Below, piece by piece: positions 26,259 through 33,088 of a stretch of DNA of 53,112 bases; position 1 is the stretch's first letter, and each line of letters starts with the position of its first letter. The notes below the pieces were generated by a model. The model worked only from the letters and a program-made list of their open reading frames with translations. It ran no database searches and had not been told where the DNA came from. The position numbers and the translations under genes are program-made. Source of the stretch: a bacterium (GTDB lineage Bacteria > UBA10199 > 2-02-FULL-44-16 > JAAZCA01). The stretch covers positions 1 through 53,112 of the forward strand of contig JBAZOP010000011.1 in the NCBI GenBank assembly GCA_041648665.1, written 5' to 3'.

Positions 26259-26715
26259 CGGCGATGCCTTCCTGTCGTTCGCGCTGCAAGAGACGCTGCT
26301 GATGGGCCGCGCTTATCTGGTCGAGCCGGGCCAGGGCCTCCGGGTCGCTGCCGTGTGCCTCTGCTTCAAACGCGCAATGGACCAGTTCCACCAGTTCGTC
26401 AAGGTCCTGCTCCAGCGGGTCGATGCGTTCGGACTCGTCCGACTCCAGTTCGTTCCTGAGCAGGTCCACCACGGTGCGGATGGCGTCTTTCTGAAACGCC
26501 TTGTCCTTGTCGTCCCCGCCGACCTGGTTCAGGGCCTCGGTGAGCCGCGCCAGAACCAGCGCCCGGTCTTCGATGGTGAGGCCGCGCTTGCCGCTCTGGA
26601 GAAGGTCAAGCCGCTTGCGGTACTCCTGCCTGAACTTCTCGTTGATCTTCTCGTCGGTCTCCTTGCGGACCTCGTTCTTGAACCCGTAGCCGGGATCTGT
26701 CGGGCTTCTACGCAT
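26251..26715 (-). CDS. Helical protein upstream of terminase, small-subunit candidate (154 aa)
   Basis: Start MRRSPTDPGYGFKN at 26715, inside the end of the gene before. Entirely helical and charged, with heptads (NEVRKETDEKINEKFRQEYRKRL) and an acidic second half (NELESDESERIDPLEQDLDELVELV). It overlaps terL. Small terminase subunits are helical ring proteins in this position, but I see no clear HTH. The next gene (26708-26995) is the rival candidate. Confidence 0.68.
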   Translation of the reverse strand: MRRSPTDPGYGFKNEVRKETDEKINEKFRQEYRKRLDLLQSGKRGLTIEDRALVLARLTEALNQVGGDDKDKAFQKDAIRTVVDLLRNELESDESERIDPLEQDLDELVELVHCAFEAEAHGSDPEALARLDQISAAHQQRLLQRERQEGIAVG

Positions 26716-26995
26716 GGGAAGCCTTGAATTTGGGCGACTTCCGGAGCGATTCCAGGAACTCCCAACGCTCGTGTCGTTCGCGAATGGTCCTGTAGCAGAC
26801 GCCGTGATGACGCCAGAACTTCGGTCGCCCGCGGTCAAACTCGTCGGTGTCGGGGTTGCAGCCGGGCATGACGGGCGGGGCGTCTGTCGCATACCCGCCG
26901 CGCTTCATCCGCCCCCTGATGACGGACTCGTGGACGAGACAATATCGCTGGTGTTCCTCCGCGTCACGACGGCAGCCCGCATAGCCACACTTCAT
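26708..26995 (-). CDS. Zinc-finger protein upstream of terminase (95 aa)
   Basis: Residues 1-22 hold C3-X4-C8-X10-C19-X2-H22, a likely zinc site (MKCGYAGCRRDAEEHQRYCLVH). The C-terminal half contains a possible HTH (GVCYRTIRERHERWEFLESL) and ends basic. It overlaps the next gene by 8 bp. DNA binding as the recognition part of the packaging complex is a reasonable guess. Confidence 0.72.
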   Translation of the reverse strand: MKCGYAGCRRDAEEHQRYCLVHESVIRGRMKRGGYATDAPPVMPGCNPDTDEFDRGRPKFWRHHGVCYRTIRERHERWEFLESLRKSPKFKASHA

Positions 26996-27013
26996 GATGT
27001 CGGTCCTAATGGC

Positions 27014-27292
27014 TTACTTTGTCTTCGCCTTGGACGCGCGCCGGATACGGCGAACGGCCGCGTCGATGCGAGTTTCGATGACGGGGAGCAAACGGGCAAC
27101 TACTGCGTTGGCCACGGCGTCGTAAAACTTGGTTCGCCCCGCACCCAGCGTCAGCGTGTCACTGTCGAGCAAGCACGGCTCGTCCTTCGCGTCGTCCAGC
27201 GACAGGGAGTTTTCGCCCCAGCAGATCTTGACGTCCCGGTCGGGCAACATATCGCTAATGAGGCATAGTTCCAGGATACGTTCCACGTTCAT
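27014..27292 (-). CDS. Unknown small protein (92 aa)
   Basis: GAGGGG lies 6 nt before the ATG. The N-terminal half is acidic and mixed; the C-terminal 35 residues form a basic helix (ARLLPVIETRIDAAVRRIRRASKAKTK). It is the first protein gene after the tRNA. Not recognised. Confidence 0.7.
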   Translation of the reverse strand: MNVERILELCLISDMLPDRDVKICWGENSLSLDDAKDEPCLLDSDTLTLGAGRTKFYDAVANAVVARLLPVIETRIDAAVRRIRRASKAKTK

Positions 27293-27294
27293 CG

Positions 27295-27480
27295 CTATCC
27301 CCTCAAGTCGAAACTGATAGCGGGGGCGGGAATCGAACCCGCGTGTTTCACGGTATGAGCGTGACGGCTTACCACTCGCCTACCCCGCGTCGCTCGAAAT
27401 GCACGCTCCCAGTTCTTCGCGTACTCGTCCTGCGAGACGTTGGACGGCCTGCGCTTGGAGCCTTTGCCGGGTCCGCTCAT
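27295..27480 (-). CDS. MSGPGKGSKRRPS-type phage micro-protein whose 3' half is a tRNA gene (61 aa)
   Basis: Begins MSGPGKGSKRRPSNVSQDEY, continuing AKNWERAF. This is the start of a short protein I recognise as recurrent in phages. The natural family usually ends soon after. Here the frame runs on through the tRNA at 27389-27318, so residues from about 31 on are tRNA sequence read as protein. The ATG overlaps the previous stop (ATGA). Either the tRNA was inserted into the gene's end or the protein simply reads through it. Confidence 0.7.
   Translation of the reverse strand: MSGPGKGSKRRPSNVSQDEYAKNWERAFRATRGRRVVSRHAHTVKHAGSIPAPAISFDLRG
27318..27389 (-). tRNA. tRNA with CAT anticodon (Met or lysidine-type Ile)
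   Basis: Read on the minus strand it has the acceptor CGCGGGG/CCCCGCT (pairs 2-7 sound, 1-72 a C-T mismatch) and U8/A9. It also has a 3-bp D stem GGC/GCC with GG in the loop, the anticodon arm TCACG-CTCATAC-CGTGA, a 5-nt variable loop and a T arm GCGGG-TTCGATT-CCCGC. Discriminator is A and CCA is not encoded. The GGG/CCC anticodon stem of initiator tRNA is absent, so elongator Met or Ile2 is likelier despite the open 1-72 pair. Confidence 0.9.
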
Positions 27481-27941
27481 GGCGTCTTGGGCTCCTTCGG
27501 GTGATACTCGAAGACAAACATCGGATACCAGTGGTCGGCGTAGTCGGTCCCAAATCGAAGCCAGACGTGCCGGTCGTTTACGTCCCGCAACTCAAACCCC
27601 CCGAAACACCCCTTGTGGCGTTCAATCGGCCATATCTCCACGGTGGCGATGGGAGCGGCGAAGAAGAGGCCCTTGTCGGTATCTGGAGCACACAGTTGCA
27701 CACCCTCCAGAGCGCTGCGGTACCCATCGCTCGCGTCCTCAACAGCCTCCAGCACGTGGGGGCCGAGCTTGAAGCGGTTGGAGTGTGCGCCGTGAAACGC
27801 AAACGCGTGATAGCGCCAAGCGTTCAAGTCGAGCATGAGTTCTGGGAGCGGATCCGGCCCCCTGGGCGGCTGGAGGGTCTTCTCTCGCGCGGCCCTGCGT
27901 TGCGCGTGCCTCTCGCGCAAGAACTCGGTGTTGAAGGTCAT
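27477..27941 (-). CDS. Unknown protein (154 aa)
   Basis: Start MTFNTEFLRERHAQRRAAREK at 27941, overlapping the upstream stop (ATGA). A basic N-terminal helix is followed by a globular alpha/beta domain (HAFAFHGAHSNRFKLGPHVL, KGCFGGFELRDVNDRHVWLRFG). No motif recognised. Part of the chain of small genes leading into terminase. Confidence 0.72.
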   Translation of the reverse strand: MTFNTEFLRERHAQRRAAREKTLQPPRGPDPLPELMLDLNAWRYHAFAFHGAHSNRFKLGPHVLEAVEDASDGYRSALEGVQLCAPDTDKGLFFAAPIATVEIWPIERHKGCFGGFELRDVNDRHVWLRFGTDYADHWYPMFVFEYHPKEPKTP

Positions 27942-28216
27942 GGCGTCACCAGCTTCGGGGCCTCCTCCGGGGGCGTTTCGGGCTGCTCCGGAGCGGGCGG
28001 CATCATCGGCGTGAATCTGCCCCCTTCCAGACGTCCGCCAATCCCAAGCTGCTTGGCGATGAGGGCCTGTTGCAGTGCCTGGCACTGACAGGTGCGCAGG
28101 ATCGGGGCGTCGATGTTCTCGCCGTTGTCCTCGACGGTCTTGAGGCCGTAGATCGGGTTGCCGCAGAGCGGACACGTGCTGACGACCACCAGAAACCGCG
28201 ACTTGTCCTTTGCCAT
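27938..28216 (-). CDS. Zinc-ribbon-like small protein (92 aa)
   Basis: Start MAKDKSRFLVVVS chosen for GAGGGG upstream. CPLCG (residues 14-18) and a later CQC could bind one zinc. The middle is helical (QALQQALIAKQLG) and the C-terminus is Pro/Glu-rich and disordered. Likely a nucleic-acid or protein adaptor; not recognised further. Confidence 0.72.
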   Translation of the reverse strand: MAKDKSRFLVVVSTCPLCGNPIYGLKTVEDNGENIDAPILRTCQCQALQQALIAKQLGIGGRLEGGRFTPMMPPAPEQPETPPEEAPKLVTP

Positions 28217-28229
28217 GTTCTCATTCCCC

Positions 28230-28505
28230 TCAGTTCGGTTCATCGTCAACCGCCGACTCCACGTCGGACTTGACGACTTGGTTCAGATAGCCCTCAACAC
28301 CCGTCAACGTCGCATACTCGCAAATGTCAGCCTTCAGGCCGGCAATCAGGGCCGGTTCTCGCTTGCCCGCCTCCTCGATGCACCGGGCGATGACGATCAC
28401 GGTCTGGTGCTGAATGGTGGTCTGGTTGAAACAGTTGCGGAAACGGAACCGCAAATGAGCAAACCAGCCCTGCACCTTCGTCCAGAATGAGGCGGCCCAG
28501 GTCAT
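28230..28505 (-). CDS. Unknown helical protein (91 aa)
   Basis: ATG overlaps the upstream stop (ATGA). Aromatic-basic N-terminus (FWTKVQGWFAHLRFRFRNCF), then amphipathic helices, with an acidic end (ESAVDDEPN). No clear membrane span. Not recognised. Confidence 0.68.
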   Translation of the reverse strand: MTWAASFWTKVQGWFAHLRFRFRNCFNQTTIQHQTVIVIARCIEEAGKREPALIAGLKADICEYATLTGVEGYLNQVVKSDVESAVDDEPN

Positions 28506-29215
28506 GTCGTCCTCGGTCTGGCGTCAAGCGGGATGCGCTCGATGGAATAACCGCAAGCACAACGCAAGAACAGAGACTCGCGTTCAGCGATGAGTCCGTT
28601 CGACTGTGGATCGCTCGCGTCGTTCTTCTTCCCGCACTTCGGACAGGCCCACGTCTCCTTCGGGTCGTAGGTGGGAATCTTGTGCGACTCGGCAGCATAT
28701 TGCGCCGCCCGCCACTCATCCTGCCTTTCTCGCACGCGCTCAGGCAGCGAGCGGCAACCGTGGACGGCGTCGTAATCGACGATTTCGGCGATGTCGCACA
28801 GCAAATCGGAATGCTCGCCGAGGTCCTTCTTCAGTTTCGCGACGGCCTCCGGGAGACCGTCGGAAAGTACGCCCGGAAACTGAATCAGGATGCCGCTTAA
28901 GATGCCCGCCATGTCCAGGTGCCGGTCAATGGCGTTGCTCTCGCGGCTATAGGCTCCTTCGAGCTTGGCATGAACGCAGTCTGCTAATTCCGAAAAGGCG
29001 GCGTCTGTGGCTAATGCGTTCTGGATAGACCGCAGATGGCCGTGCAGTTTATCCGCCCACTCGTAGGCGCGGTTCAGGTCGGCCAGGTACCATTTGCCAC
29101 AGTGCTGCTCAACCAGGTACCTTTCGTGCTCCTCCCTTTTCGCGATGCCCTGCCAGATTGCGTGCGCCCAACCGACAACCGCCGCCACACCAAGAAAAAC
29201 AGTCACGGTCAACAT
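28502..29215 (-). CDS. Membrane-anchored protein with C-terminal zinc ribbon (237 aa)
   Basis: TTTGAGGGGG ribosome site before the ATG. Residues 1-22 form a membrane helix (MLTVTVFLGVAAVVGWAHAI). The middle is helical. Residues 185-222 hold CPKCG and CACG, a zinc ribbon. An inner-membrane anchor plus a zinc ribbon suggests a host-interaction protein. Not recognised as a family. Confidence 0.75.
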   Translation of the reverse strand: MLTVTVFLGVAAVVGWAHAIWQGIAKREEHERYLVEQHCGKWYLADLNRAYEWADKLHGHLRSIQNALATDAAFSELADCVHAKLEGAYSRESNAIDRHLDMAGILSGILIQFPGVLSDGLPEAVAKLKKDLGEHSDLLCDIAEIVDYDAVHGCRSLPERVRERQDEWRAAQYAAESHKIPTYDPKETWACPKCGKKNDASDPQSNGLIAERESLFLRCACGYSIERIPLDARPRTT

Positions 29216-29251
29216 GGGAACCCCCTCAAAAAGTGGTGAAAATGAGCAAGT

Positions 29252-29470
29252 TCAGACGTGAAGCGTGTCCTGTGGGCTCTCGTCTCGCAACTCGGTCACA
29301 AGAAGCCTCCTGTCTCCCCAGTGGTAGTCGATGCGGTGTTCTGGGGTTGACTGAAGACCAAATGGGGGGTGCCAAAGCAGCGTTATCACCCCGGAATCGG
29401 CGAGAGACTGGAGCTGGGTCACCAACTCTGTAACCGTCGGCTTGGCGGTCGTGTTGACCACAGTTGTCAC
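29252..29470 (-). CDS. Small protein with GTG start (72 aa)
   Basis: GTG at 29470 follows TTTTGAGGGG, the same leader sequence used by the genes on both sides. Reads VTTVVNTTAKPTV, then a mixed alpha/beta domain (ITLLWHPPFGLQS, RIDYHWGDRRLLVTEL). Not recognised. Confidence 0.68.
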   Translation of the reverse strand: MTTVVNTTAKPTVTELVTQLQSLADSGVITLLWHPPFGLQSTPEHRIDYHWGDRRLLVTELRDESPQDTLHV

Positions 29471-29525
29471 TGCGAGACCCCTCAAAATGGTTCTGTCAGT
29501 TCTGTCAAGCGTCAGCAGGCTCCAG

Positions 29526-29834
29526 TTAAAAGAAGGTCCGCGCTTTCGACGGCCACTCGCGCGCCCTTGAGAGCGGGTGGTTTGGGCTCAACGGCGAACG
29601 GCGTCCACAGGCGGGGCACGCAGGCTCGGACTCTGCGTATTTGGCCTCGGCCTGAGCCACCCTGCGAAACCACTCAGGACGCAATTGCTCGGCTTCCTCT
29701 TCGAGTTCTACCAGTGCGCGCGCGAACTTGGCGACCCGGTCCGAAGAGAGGACAAAACTGACCTCAGGCTTTTCGCAATCGTCCTGGTCAATGGTGAACC
29801 GGATACCATCAGGATGTGTTTCAATCTCCACCAC
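29526..29834 (-). CDS. Small zinc-knuckle protein, first gene of the leftward late region (102 aa)
   Basis: GTG at 29834 follows TTTTGAGGGGTTTCCC; the frame is open further upstream but has no ribosome site there. Beta-rich start (VVEIETHPDGIRFTIDQDD), helical middle (ALVELEEEAEQLRPEWFRR), CPACG near the end. Lies at the edge of the non-coding region, so it is the first gene transcribed leftwards. Confidence 0.68.
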   Translation of the reverse strand: MVEIETHPDGIRFTIDQDDCEKPEVSFVLSSDRVAKFARALVELEEEAEQLRPEWFRRVAQAEAKYAESEPACPACGRRSPLSPNHPLSRAREWPSKARTFF

Positions 29835-30277
29835 GGGAAACCCCTCAAAACGAGAATAAAAAAAATTTAGTGTGCATACACCATTGAGCGCGCCCCCGCG
29901 CAGCGTCGGGCTTGCACCCCCCCCCCCCTGGTCGCCGGGGTCGCCTGCCTGCCGCGCTGCCCAATCATGCCATGCTCGATGCCCCTTGCCTGCCCTGCGT
30001 GGTGCCCGTTGCGAGCTCATTTGCCCGTCGTTTCATGCCTGTTGCCGGTCGATGACTGGTCGATACCCAGGATGCTGGGGGGCTGCCACCTCTTGGCGTG
30101 TCCCAGGATGCCCCTTCAAGGCCACTCTACGGCTCTAGGATCGACGATCTCCGTTGGGGTGCTATCCAAACCCTACCTCATGGATGACAGCCATGCGCTC
30201 AGGCAGTGCCGGAATCGTCCTAAACCGCATAATCGTCAGGACTTACGACGTAATCGTCAGACATACCAAATCCCCCT

Positions 30278-30294
30278 TGTGCCGGGATTGTGCC
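30278..30294 (+). promoter_or_regulatory. Orphan TGTGCC-N5-TGTGCC site
   Basis: TGTGCCGGGATTGTGCC, identical in 16 of 17 positions to the site at 47134-47150 beside attP. Both have an 11-bp period. GGACTTACGACG lies 28 bp to its left (30239-30250), as GGACTTGCGACG does at attP (47096-47107). Likely bound by the same protein, integrase or its directionality factor (inference). Confidence 0.6.
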
Positions 30295-30380
30295 ACATCC
30301 AAGTATGAAGAAAACCACGCAAACGATGTAACCGCTTACGTGGCTTGGACTTGCGCCGAAATGGACTGATCGCGCCCGAC

Positions 30381-30637
30381 GTACAGAGTAACGGGCGGAA
30401 TTTCACATCGTCGATGCTCCATTATTCCAAAGAACGGTGCTCTGTACTACTCAGTACTGCCTCGCTCCACTTCTTCACTGCCTCAGTACCAGTACCATTC
30501 CAGTTCAGTTTCACATCCTGTTGCCGTTTCTCACTCGTTTCTCATTCGTTTCCCGCTCAGGCGCAAGTGTGATTGTACTCTGTACTATAGCCGGTTTTTT
30601 TTGAATTTTCGCTATGCCTAACAGTTTTAGGCAGTAC
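30381..30637. repeat. Cluster of eight GTAC motifs
   Basis: GTAC starts at 30381, 30444, 30454, 30486, 30492, 30575, 30582 and 30634, often as AGTACT or GTACTNTGTACT. About one would be expected by chance in this length. Arrangement in close pairs suggests binding sites for a regulator or initiator. Confidence 0.5.
30615..30633. promoter_or_regulatory. Palindrome TGCCTAA-N5-TTAGGCA
   Basis: Perfect 7-bp arms around CAGTT, about 80 bp upstream of the rightward promoter. Operator-like. Confidence 0.5.
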
Positions 30638-30688
30638 TAACTCAGTGTAAGTTGTGATTGTGTAAGGGATTACGTTCTGAAAGATATT

Positions 30689-30704
30689 TCGCAGAAATCT
30701 GCGA
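30689..30704. promoter_or_regulatory. Palindromic operator-like site TCGCAGA-AA-TCTGCGA
   Basis: Perfect 7-bp arms, 7 bp upstream of the -35 hexamer of the rightward promoter. A near copy (TTCGCAGGAATCGGCGAT) lies at 47008-47025 next to the attP core, so one protein may bind both. Confidence 0.6.
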
Positions 30705-30711
30705 TTCTTAC

Positions 30712-30739
30712 TTGACACGGGATTATCGCGTGATATTCT
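30712..30739 (+). promoter_or_regulatory. Sigma70-type rightward promoter
   Basis: TTGACA (30712-30717), 16 bp, TATTCT (30734-30739). It drives the plus-strand small-gene cluster beginning at 30790 and has a palindrome just upstream. Confidence 0.78.
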
Positions 30740-30789
30740 ATGCTTGACGGGCGGCGTGGGGTCGCCCAAACACTAACGGAGGGAAGAAG

Positions 30790-30987
30790 ATGATAGCGAC
30801 TCTGAAAGCCGACACGCAGGTTGTGAGGCAGTTGCTTCAAGCTGCCGTTGACAGCATCGACGTTGGCGATACCGAAAGCGCCGTCTGGAGGACGGTAGAC
30901 GCTGCCGGTCTCTTGGCCAAGCACTACCCCGACGCTGTCGGTGTCGCAGAGCGGACGGGCCGGGGCTACCAGATCACCGCCTTTTGA
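30790..30987 (+). CDS. First gene of the rightward cluster (65 aa)
   Basis: GGAGGG lies 7 nt before the ATG. Small helical acidic protein (VRQLLQAAVDSIDVGDTESAVWRTVDAAGLLA) with a basic-polar end (ERTGRGYQITAF). Lies about 50 bp after the promoter. Not recognised; expression immediately after infection or in the prophage is likely. Confidence 0.75.
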   Translation: MIATLKADTQVVRQLLQAAVDSIDVGDTESAVWRTVDAAGLLAKHYPDAVGVAERTGRGYQITAF

Positions 30988-30991
30988 TTCC

Positions 30992-31053
30992 AGCCGCCTC
31001 CTGGCGGCTCCTGGGGTCCCCTGGGGCTTCAGGAATCGCCCGGACGGTCCGGG
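30992..31053 (+). other. Two adjacent hairpins between the first two rightward genes
   Basis: AGCCGCC-TCCT-GGCGGCT (30992-31009) and CCCGGAC-G-GTCCGGG (31039-31053). No T-run, so probably mRNA processing or stability elements rather than terminators. Confidence 0.5.
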
Positions 31054-31076
31054 TAACTCTAACAGGAGGGAAGACG

Positions 31077-31409
31077 ATGAAAACGTCCATCGCGTCCGCC
31101 GTTGCTGCTGTTCACGCTGTTGCGCCTGGTTATCGCGAGTATCATCTCGCAGGACAAGCCTTTCAGTGTTTTAGCCGCGAGGTTCGCGCGCCCTTGCACG
31201 TGCTAATTGCAGCAACCGACCTATCGGCAGAGCCACGCCCTGGTGTTTCGCTCACCGCGCACCACTGTACCGACGGTACTGTCTGGTTCTCGAAGCACTT
31301 CCGAACGCGCCGCGAGACAGCCGCGTTTTTTGATCGCATCCTTGCTCGATATCCAAATGCCGTCCCGTGGCCTGAAGCTCTCAGGCGCTCCCACGGTGGC
31401 CGCGACTGA
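31077..31409 (+). CDS. Unknown rightward-cluster protein (110 aa)
   Basis: Start MKTSIASAVAAVHAV at 31077 with AGGAGGG upstream; the frame is open earlier but lacks a ribosome site. Mixed alpha/beta, basic at the end, with VSLTAHHCTDGTVWFSKHFRTR in the middle. Second gene of the cluster. Not recognised. Confidence 0.72.
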   Translation: MKTSIASAVAAVHAVAPGYREYHLAGQAFQCFSREVRAPLHVLIAATDLSAEPRPGVSLTAHHCTDGTVWFSKHFRTRRETAAFFDRILARYPNAVPWPEALRRSHGGRD

Positions 31410-31491
31410 CCGCTCCCCTCTCGCTCCGGTCTCCGGGGCGAGGGTGAAAGCGGGGGCGGACCCCTGCAAAACTCTAGAAGGAGGATGGAAC

Positions 31492-31662
31492 ATGATGCTG
31501 ATAAGCCGCGTTCAGGCCGTCCGGGATGAACTCCCGTTGCTGGAAGTCACGCCAGACACGTTGCCGCTCGCCAACTTGGTCCAAGTGCTGGCGGAAGAGC
31601 TACAGCACGCAATGATTGCGATTTGCGACCTCAAGACCCAGATTGAACAGGGAACCCACTAA
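31492..31662 (+). CDS. Small helical protein (56 aa)
   Basis: AAGGAGGA precedes two consecutive ATG codons at 31492 and 31495. One long amphipathic helix follows (LANLVQVLAEELQHAMIAICDLKTQIEQ). Acidic, dimer-forming type. Not recognised. Confidence 0.75.
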   Translation: MMLISRVQAVRDELPLLEVTPDTLPLANLVQVLAEELQHAMIAICDLKTQIEQGTH

Positions 31663-31688
31663 CCGCCCTTCGGGGCAAGGAGAACAAG

Positions 31689-32027
31689 ATGAGCACGGAG
31701 CTTAGGACAATTCAGAACACGGGCATTGACGAACAAGTGGAGGTCCGCATGCGTAAGGGCGACTTCGCCAACAGGACTGGCGTCCGTCTCATGCATGACG
31801 GTTGGGAGTGGGGAACGTTCGTCGCCGTCGATGATGACGGGATTTCCGCGAATACCGATTTCATCGTCCGCGCCTGCAACAGCCACGCCGCCATGCTGGA
31901 GGCGCTGAAGGCCGCTGAGAACCAGTTGACCGCATACGACGTTCAGAATTTCGGGACGATAACCGAGACCACGAAAGCCGCTCGCGCCGCCATTGCCAAG
32001 GCGGAGAGGGGGGAGGGGGGAAGCTAA
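31689..32027 (+). CDS. Common phage small protein with NTDFIVRACNSHAAMLEAL motif (112 aa)
   Basis: GCAAGGAG lies 12 nt before the ATG. Beta-rich N-terminal half (WGTFVAVDDDGIS), then ANTDFIVRACNSHAAMLEAL and a helical tail. This last motif is frequent in phage small proteins of unknown role. Ends converging on the HNH gene with a 4-bp overlap. Confidence 0.78.
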   Translation: MSTELRTIQNTGIDEQVEVRMRKGDFANRTGVRLMHDGWEWGTFVAVDDDGISANTDFIVRACNSHAAMLEALKAAENQLTAYDVQNFGTITETTKAARAAIAKAERGEGGS

Positions 32028-32506
32028 CTGCGTGCGTGTAGCCGCGCGTGCTCTGAACGAGACATAACGACCAGGTTTTCTATCGTGTTGTTGTGTCCGT
32101 TGCCGTCCTTGTGGTGTACAACTTCATCGGAAGAAAGCGTATGGCCACAATGCGCTTCCATAACCGCTCGGTGTTCGTGTTGACCGTCTCGTTTGATATA
32201 GGGCGAACGTCCTGCCCCCCGCCCCCGCAACAGGTCACCGCGCAACGCCGCAGACATTCGCGCTATCGCCACCTGTCTACAGGCGAAACTACAGTATTTC
32301 GCAGCAAGACGGCCTGTCCGTACTCTGAACAGACAGCCGCACCACGCGCAGATTTTCGTGTGCTGTGCCTCTTCATATCTGCCCGCTGTTGCCGCATTAG
32401 CACACCGGCGAGAACAGTACCGCCGATGACGGCTTGCCCGCTCAGAGAAGATGTTGCCGCATTCCGCACAAACGATTTCAACGCGTTCGGTTCTCGGACG
32501 ACTCAT
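32024..32506 (-). CDS. HNH endonuclease with two zinc fingers (160 aa)
   Basis: Start MSRPRTERVEIVC at 32506 is chosen for GAGGG 7 nt upstream. Two treble-clef-like pairs (CAECG/YCSRRC and CAWCG/YCSFAC) are followed by the HNH core: HRAVMEAHCG, then EVVHHKDGNGHNNTIENLVVM and SEHARLH. Last gene of the leftward early strand, pointing against the rightward cluster. Stand-alone HNH enzymes of this form are often homing endonucleases. No intron is visible nearby. Confidence 0.88.
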   Translation of the reverse strand: MSRPRTERVEIVCAECGNIFSERASRHRRYCSRRCANAATAGRYEEAQHTKICAWCGCLFRVRTGRLAAKYCSFACRQVAIARMSAALRGDLLRGRGAGRSPYIKRDGQHEHRAVMEAHCGHTLSSDEVVHHKDGNGHNNTIENLVVMSRSEHARLHARS

Positions 32507-32536
32507 AGAAAGCCCTCGCATGAGAAAGGGGCAACG

Positions 32537-32752
32537 ATGATCCTCACGAAAGCGAAAGACCCGGAGTTTCCGACTAAACTCACGGCCGCAATGGACAGCC
32601 GTTCCTGGTCCGTCCAAGACCTGACCGACCAGATCAACGCGCTGGTCCCCTGGGGCACGTGCCGCGTTACCGCCGTCTACCGCTGGCGGAAGGGTATCGT
32701 CTACCCCTCTCATCGGTACCGGCAGGCGATCCGGCAGTTGCTAGGCATCTAG
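32537..32752 (+). CDS. Small HTH regulator (71 aa)
   Basis: AAAGGGG precedes the ATG, 30 bp from the divergent HNH start. Residues 20-65 (SWSVQDLTDQINALVPWGTCRVTAVYRWRKG) look like a lambda-repressor-type HTH with the recognition helix at RVTAVYRWRKG. Could be a Cro-like protein of the rightward cluster. Its end overlaps the 3' end of the opposite gene by 12 bp. Confidence 0.7.
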   Translation: MILTKAKDPEFPTKLTAAMDSRSWSVQDLTDQINALVPWGTCRVTAVYRWRKGIVYPSHRYRQAIRQLLGI

Positions 32753-33088
32753 CTCCAAGAGTACCGGCACAGCCACGGGCTTGGGTCGAGCGCTACGCCG
32801 TCCAGACGGCTTGTAGCGTTTCGGCCCAAGCCACGGCCCCCATTCCCCCACCTGAGACCAGTGCGTGTACCCCAGCCGGCGCCGCTCATGATATGCGTGA
32901 CAACGAACCGAGTCCTGCATCACGCGGGGAGCGCGGTTGTAATCTTCCCCCGTTGTCCGGACGGCTATCGGCAGGGCACAACGCGGATCGGCGCAACGCA
33001 AACGGTATTGACCTGAGTGCCAGTAGACTTCCGCAACAGCCCCGCAGATATCGCAGTGCTCCATGTGATAAGTGAACGCCACAGTCAC
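32741..33088 (-). CDS. Zinc-ribbon protein after the helicase (115 aa)
   Basis: GTG at 33088 with AGGAGGGGG 7-8 nt upstream; an ATG lies 8 codons on. CDICG (residues 12-16) and CADPRC form a zinc ribbon of the Lar/restriction-alleviation style. An Arg-rich second half with HAYHERRRLGYTHW follows. Overlaps the helicase stop. Nucleic-acid-binding role likely. Confidence 0.72.
   Translation of the reverse strand: MTVAFTYHMEHCDICGAVAEVYWHSGQYRLRCADPRCALPIAVRTTGEDYNRAPRVMQDSVRCHAYHERRRLGYTHWSQVGEWGPWLGPKRYKPSGRRSARPKPVAVPVLLELDA

Larger units (their letters stand above)
29835..30789. other. 955-bp non-coding control region
   Basis: No convincing gene on either strand. It separates the leftward late genes from the rightward cluster. 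It holds a C12 run (29917-29928) and the direct repeat TAATCGTCAG (30231-30240 region and 30251-30260). It also holds an integrase-arm-like site (30278-30294), eight GTAC sites between 30381 and 30637, two palindromes and a sigma70 promoter (30712-30739). The right third is AT-richer than the genome. It could hold the replication origin, an immunity region or both. Confidence 0.7.

Noticed and set aside
30154..30369. 71-codon plus-strand frame in the control region
   Set aside because: No ribosome site, composition unlike the phage proteins, and it spans the orphan arm-type site.
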